Source: Chloroflexota bacterium
GTDB lineage: Bacteria > Chloroflexota > Anaerolineae > Aggregatilineales > Phototrophicaceae
DNA: 64,000 nucleotides
Direction of reading: 5' to 3'
Assembly (NCBI GenBank): GCA_016223085.1
Contig: JACRPS010000013.1
Span: forward strand, 8,978 to 72,977
Shown here: piece by piece, positions 60,472 to 64,000 of the stretch
Layout of the letters: every line of letters begins with the position of its first letter
Numbering within the stretch: position 1 is the first letter of the stretch
Made by a program: the position numbers and the translations under genes
The notes under the pieces: model-generated
Databases searched by the model: none
What the model was told of the DNA's origin: nothing
Seen by the model: the letters and a program-made list of their open reading frames with translations, nothing else

Positions 60472-62708
60472 GGTTTTTCCCAGATTACGGATACCGTCGT
60501 ACCCTGGCCCGGCTGGCTGGTTACGTTCAGTCGGGCATTGACTGCTTCGGCGCGTTCACGCATGGTGCTCATGCCAAAACCGGCCTGCGTACCGGTGATG
60601 TCAAAGCCGATGCCGTTGTCGCTGATCGTCAGTTCCACCCGGTCGGGCGCGCTGCGATAAATCACGCTGGCCTCGCTCGCCTGGCTGTGCTTGACCATGT
60701 TGTTCAGAGCTTCCTGCCCAATCCGGTACAGCGCCACATGCACAGCTTCCGGCAGCGGCTGCTGGTCATCAAGCACCACGCTGAAGGCGATATTCTTGCG
60801 GCCTTTGATCGCCTCCGTCAGTTGCTGCAGCAGATCGCCCATACGGCTGTTCAGGAGCATTGTCGGGCGCAGTTCCAGCAGCAGGTTGCGCATTTCGGCC
60901 ATCGCGCCACGTGTCAGCCGGTTCAACTGGTTGATCTTCGCCAGGGTTTCGTCCGGACTGCGCTGCCACAGGCGTGGCAGCGATTCGCTAATCATGCTGG
61001 CGGAAAACAGCGTTTGCGATACCGCGTCGTGCAGGTCGCGCGCCAGCCGCTGGCGCTCCTCGTGGACAGCTATTTCCCGCGCCTGTTCATACAACCGCGC
61101 CCGTTCGATAGCCTGGGCGCACTGGTCGGCCACTGCCAGCAAAAACTCACGCTCATCATCAGGGAAAGCCCGATCCGTTTGAAACGCGATGGTGATGGCG
61201 CCAAGCGTCCGCTGTTTGACGTTGAGTGGTAACACCGCCCAGGCGCCGGGATACGGCTCAAATTCGGCAGTAGCCGGGTAAGCGGCCAGCCGTGCGGCCC
61301 GCGTTTCAAACCACTGTGGTTTACCCGTACGCACTACGTCATTGATCGGCCAGGGCATGGTGATCGGGAAAACCTGCCACCTGTCGCGGGTTTCCGGTGT
61401 CATGTTGCTGTCCCAGCGCACTTCCATTTCCTGACGGGTTTCCGACAGCAGACTGACGGAACTGGCCTTGGCCGGGAGCACCCTCAATGCCAGACTGGTG
61501 ATAACGCCCCCCACTTCATCAAGGGTTACGGCCTGGGAGAGTTGGGCTGTCAGCGTGTACAGGGTTTGCAGGTGTTCTTCGCGGCGCTTGCGCTCGGTAA
61601 TATCGCGGAAATACACCACCAGGCCGCCGTTCTGGCCGGGATAGGCGCTGACCGAAACCCACTCATTCAGGTAGCTGGAGTAGGTTTCGAAGCGGACGCT
61701 GTGCCGGGTTTGCATGGCCTGCTGAAGCTGGTGATACGCCTCACTGTCCACACCGCCGGGGAAGACTTCCCAGATGTTTTGCCCGACCAGTGCTTCCGGC
61801 GTTTTCCCCCAGGTTTCGGCTGCCTTCTGATTGATATAGGTGAAGCGCCAGTTTTTATCAACGGCGTAAAACGCATCATCAATGCTTTCGAGAATTTCGC
61901 TCAGTTGCGCGCGGGCATCGCGTACAGCGGTTTCGGCCTGCCGACTGGCCGTCACATCGCGGAAGATCAGCACTGTGCCGATCAACTCGCGCCGGCGGTT
62001 GCGGATTGGCGCGCCGCTGTCGTCAATCGCGCGTTCCGTACCGTCGCGGGCGATCAAAACGGTGTGGTTTGCCAGCCCGACAATCACGCCGCGCTCCAGC
62101 ACCTTCAGCACCGGATTGTCTACCGGCTGGCGCGTGGCCTCATTGACGACGTGGAATACTTCCTGAATCGGTCTGCCAACCGCCTCGCTGGAGTTCCAGC
62201 CAGTGAGCGCGGCAGCCACAGTGTTCATAAAAATGATATGCCCCTGAGTATCAGTGGCGATCATGCCGTCACCGACACTCGTGAGGGTGGTATAAAACCA
62301 CTCGGCCCGCGTCTGGGCGCTTTCCTCGGCGTGCTGGCGGCGCTCATACAGCCAGCCGACGACCGCCGCCGTAGCGAAAAATACCAGCAGGCGCACCAGA
62401 CTGTTCAAATCCACCAGCAGAGTATAAAAGGGCGGGGTAAAAAAGTAATTGACGGCAAACATGCCACCGACTGTGGCCACGATACCCGGTTTCAGGCCGC
62501 CATAGGCAGCGCTGACCGCAACCGCGAGGAAAAACAGCAGAAACGGGCCACGTTCAAAGACCGGGCGGAACAGCAGCGACACGGCCAGCGCCAGCGCCAC
62601 GCTGCCGACGGCGACGGCGTAGCGCTGCCAGCGCGGGGGTGGCGTCCAGGGTTGAGACTCGGTGAGCAAGTGCAGCAGGGGATTGTCGTTCAACGATACC
62701 TGGCTCAC
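60468..62708 (-). CDS. Membrane sensor histidine kinase (DUF4118-PAS-PAS-GAF-HisKA_3)
   Basis: The 746-residue protein starts with a DUF4118/KdpD-type membrane region of about four helices (30-120). It continues with PAS domains at about 135-255 and 265-375, a GAF-like domain at about 390-540, and the NarL/DesK-type kinase core: EERQRLARDLHDAVSQTLFS with phospho-accepting His560, then NMVKHSQAS, DNGIGFD and GFGMSTMRERAEA in the ATPase domain. Kinases of this kind sense oxygen, redox or energy signals and pass phosphate to LuxR-type regulators. No partner regulator gene is in the window. Confidence 0.9.
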   Translation of the reverse strand: MSQVSLNDNPLLHLLTESQPWTPPPRWQRYAVAVGSVALALAVSLLFRPVFERGPFLLFFLAVAVSAAYGGLKPGIVATVGGMFAVNYFFTPPFYTLLVDLNSLVRLLVFFATAAVVGWLYERRQHAEESAQTRAEWFYTTLTSVGDGMIATDTQGHIIFMNTVAAALTGWNSSEAVGRPIQEVFHVVNEATRQPVDNPVLKVLERGVIVGLANHTVLIARDGTERAIDDSGAPIRNRRRELIGTVLIFRDVTASRQAETAVRDARAQLSEILESIDDAFYAVDKNWRFTYINQKAAETWGKTPEALVGQNIWEVFPGGVDSEAYHQLQQAMQTRHSVRFETYSSYLNEWVSVSAYPGQNGGLVVYFRDITERKRREEHLQTLYTLTAQLSQAVTLDEVGGVITSLALRVLPAKASSVSLLSETRQEMEVRWDSNMTPETRDRWQVFPITMPWPINDVVRTGKPQWFETRAARLAAYPATAEFEPYPGAWAVLPLNVKQRTLGAITIAFQTDRAFPDDEREFLLAVADQCAQAIERARLYEQAREIAVHEERQRLARDLHDAVSQTLFSASMISESLPRLWQRSPDETLAKINQLNRLTRGAMAEMRNLLLELRPTMLLNSRMGDLLQQLTEAIKGRKNIAFSVVLDDQQPLPEAVHVALYRIGQEALNNMVKHSQASEASVIYRSAPDRVELTISDNGIGFDITGTQAGFGMSTMRERAEAVNARLNVTSQPGQGTTVSVIWEKP

Positions 62709-63028
62709 AGTGAATCCCTTAAAGCATACAGTCCATTTATAGTTCAGGAAAACGAGTCGGCGGCTGGCTATACTGAGCCGCCAGCGGTCACGTCGGCCTC
62801 AAGCCAGCGGATTCACCCTGATTGGTCGAGTACAGGCACTGGCAGCCTCGACAATTTTCGGGAGTATATCGTATTTTTGTTATTTTTCGTACAAATTGGT
62901 AGCGACGAATGTCACGAGGATGAGGGCGGGTGGACTGGTTAACCGGTAGCCGAGTGTCTACCTCGCGCTTGGCATGTCCTGGCAGGGCGCAGCACGCTGC
63001 GCCCCTGCATTCAAAATCGGAATGGCGC
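62709..63028. other. 320-base gap with hairpin and a worn GTAGGG palindrome
   Basis: GGCGGC/GCCGCC (62759-62782) is a hairpin. An imperfect palindrome GGCAGGGCGCAGCACGCTGCGCCCCTGC lies at 62981-63008. An AT-rich run at 62860-62895 may hold a promoter, but I cannot place boxes. No gene is seen. Confidence 0.55.
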
Positions 63029-63853
63029 TTATTCAGTCAGCACCCGGCACGGGTTGGTCAGCTCACCGATGCCCTCGATGGTCACGCTCACCACGTCGCC
63101 ATCCTTGAGGTAAACCGGCGGCTTGCGGCCTTCGCCGACGCCGGGCGGCGTGCCGGTCAGGATCAGATCGCCGGGTTCCAGCGTGAACATGCGCGAACAA
63201 TAGGCGATCAGCATGGGGATTTTAAACATCATGTTAGACGTGTTGCTGTCCTGCATCACCTCGCCGTTGACCGTCGTTTTGATCGCCAGATTGTGCGGGT
63301 CGGCGATTTCGTCGCGGGTGACAATCCAGGGGCCAAGCGGGCAGAACGTGTCCAGACTTTTGCCGCGCGTCCACTGGGTATCCTGGCGCAGTTGCAGGTC
63401 GCGGGCGGTCACATCGTTGGCAATCGTATAACCGAACACGTAGTTCATGGCGTCGTCCTCGCTGACGTTGCGCGCCCGCCGACCGATCACCACCGCCAGT
63501 TCGCCTTCCCAATCCACTTGTGTGGCTATCGCGCTAGACCACGTAATTGTTTCGCCGGGGCCGACGATGCTGGAGGGGAATTTGGCGAAGATCAGCGGCG
63601 CTTTCGGGACTTCGCTGCCGGTTTCGGCGGCGTGATCGGCATAATTGCGGCCAATGGCAATGATTTTTGAGGGACGCACCGGCGCTTCCAGTTTGACGGC
63701 TTCCAGCGGATAGCTGTCGGAAGTGCGGGTGGTGGTGATGCCCCGGCGGATCAGATGCTGCATGGTGTCCGCCCAGGCGGTCGCGTGGATGCGTCCATCC
63801 ACGATCTGTCCAATACGCGCGCGGTCTTTGTAGGTGTAGGTTGCCAGTTTCAT
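63029..63853 (-). CDS. Fumarylacetoacetate hydrolase family protein
   Basis: The 274-residue protein has the FAH family core: [32 protein letters not shown], the metal ligands in [26 protein letters not shown], and [11 protein letters not shown]. Members cleave or hydrate beta-diketo acids such as oxaloacetate, 2-hydroxyhepta-dienedioate or 2,4-diketo-3-deoxy-sugar acids. The last would fit deoxysugar breakdown in this genome, but no direct link to the rhamnose genes is visible. Confidence 0.9.
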   Translation of the reverse strand: MKLATYTYKDRARIGQIVDGRIHATAWADTMQHLIRRGITTTRTSDSYPLEAVKLEAPVRPSKIIAIGRNYADHAAETGSEVPKAPLIFAKFPSSIVGPGETITWSSAIATQVDWEGELAVVIGRRARNVSEDDAMNYVFGYTIANDVTARDLQLRQDTQWTRGKSLDTFCPLGPWIVTRDEIADPHNLAIKTTVNGEVMQDSNTSNMMFKIPMLIAYCSRMFTLEPGDLILTGTPPGVGEGRKPPVYLKDGDVVSVTIEGIGELTNPCRVLTE

Positions 63854-63877
63854 GATGATACTTCCTCGTGTGGTGTT

Positions 63878-63906
63878 GTAGGGGCGAACCGCCGGTTCGC
63901 CCCTAC
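63878..63906. repeat. GTAGGG-family palindrome, perfect copy, core GAACCGCCGGTTC
   Basis: A 29-base perfect dyad (one central unpaired base) between the FAH gene and the partial gene at the window end. Confidence 0.9.
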
Positions 63907-63915
63907 AGGCAGTTA

Positions 63916-64000
63916 TTACCGCTTATCCAGATGGGCAGCCGCCAGTTGCCCCCAGACCGAAGCCGGGTCGTCCGCCCACAGGGCGAAGTAGGCGCTGCGG
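63916..64000 (-). CDS. C-terminal end of an unidentified protein
   Basis: The last 27 or so codons of a minus-strand gene, ending [19 protein letters not shown] and TAA (63918-63916). The piece is too short to name. It would be transcribed towards and perhaps with the FAH gene. Confidence 0.5.
   Translation of the reverse strand, partial: RSAYFALWADDPASVWGQLAAAHLDKR

Overview
This window looks like a chromosomal segment of a GC-rich bacterium, most probably a member of the Chloroflexota (Anaerolineae-like). I infer this from several things. It carries a conserved trio (SCO1664-like protein, DUF3090 protein, MSMEG_4193-like phosphatase) known from Actinobacteria and Chloroflexi. Its secreted and membrane proteins have Thr/Pro-rich stalks. 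Its intergenic gaps are filled with short palindromes and heptamer repeats. No taxonomic marker such as rRNA is present, so the placement is an inference.

Region 1 (1-12.2 kb) is a sugar-catabolism island. It holds an L-rhamnose set: ABC importer ATPase with the start of its permease, rhamnulokinase, bifunctional rhamnulose-1-phosphate aldolase/dehydrogenase, a DeoR-type regulator, and a divergent rhamnose isomerase. Next to it are a broken HAD phosphatase, a PfkB-family sugar kinase, a class II aldolase, a PIN-type toxin-antitoxin pair and an iron-type alcohol dehydrogenase. Region 2 (12.2-21.6 kb) holds the SCO1664/DUF3090/phosphatase trio, a sugar-nucleotide epimerase, phosphoesterase, methyltransferase, MFS exporter, the AzlCD pair, and a sigma factor/anti-sigma/Nudix operon beside tRNA-Leu(CAA).

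Region 3 (21.6-33.8 kb) starts with a decayed ribbon-helix-helix gene and an SDR, then a tandem pair of paralogous membrane-anchored proteins. A five-gene operon follows (iodotyrosine-deiodinase-like nitroreductase, PLAT protein, two lipoproteins, one unknown), then trmD, a roadblock protein, an FHA protein, a large GT39-type membrane glycosyltransferase and an alkyltransferase-like protein. Region 4 (33.8-41.9 kb) is a cobalamin-riboswitch-controlled BtuFCD importer and a heterodimeric ABC exporter.

Region 5 (42-58.1 kb) carries a CHRD protein, a CoA-transferase/MFS pair and a long arginine/carbamoyl-phosphate cluster: argC, EamA transporter, argB, HNH-like protein, argD, argJ, carA, DUF433/DUF5615 toxin-antitoxin, a reverse-strand membrane protein, carB. 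Upstream of argC lies what looks like a complete attenuator: promoter, a 28-codon reading frame with two Arg-Arg pairs, then a strong intrinsic terminator. Region 6 (58.1-64 kb) has two tandem HEPN/MNT toxin-antitoxin modules, an acetamidase-like enzyme, a sensor histidine kinase and a fumarylacetoacetate-hydrolase-family enzyme.

Across the window are about 20 copies of a 25-30 bp palindrome with fixed ends (GTAGGG...CCCTAC) and changing self-complementary cores, arrays of 7-bp repeats, and larger imperfect hairpin repeats. Several supply stop codons or are translated in frame at protein N-termini (or in the middle of a protein). Two genes (the HAD phosphatase and argD) each appear to have lost a few dozen bases with a frame shift.
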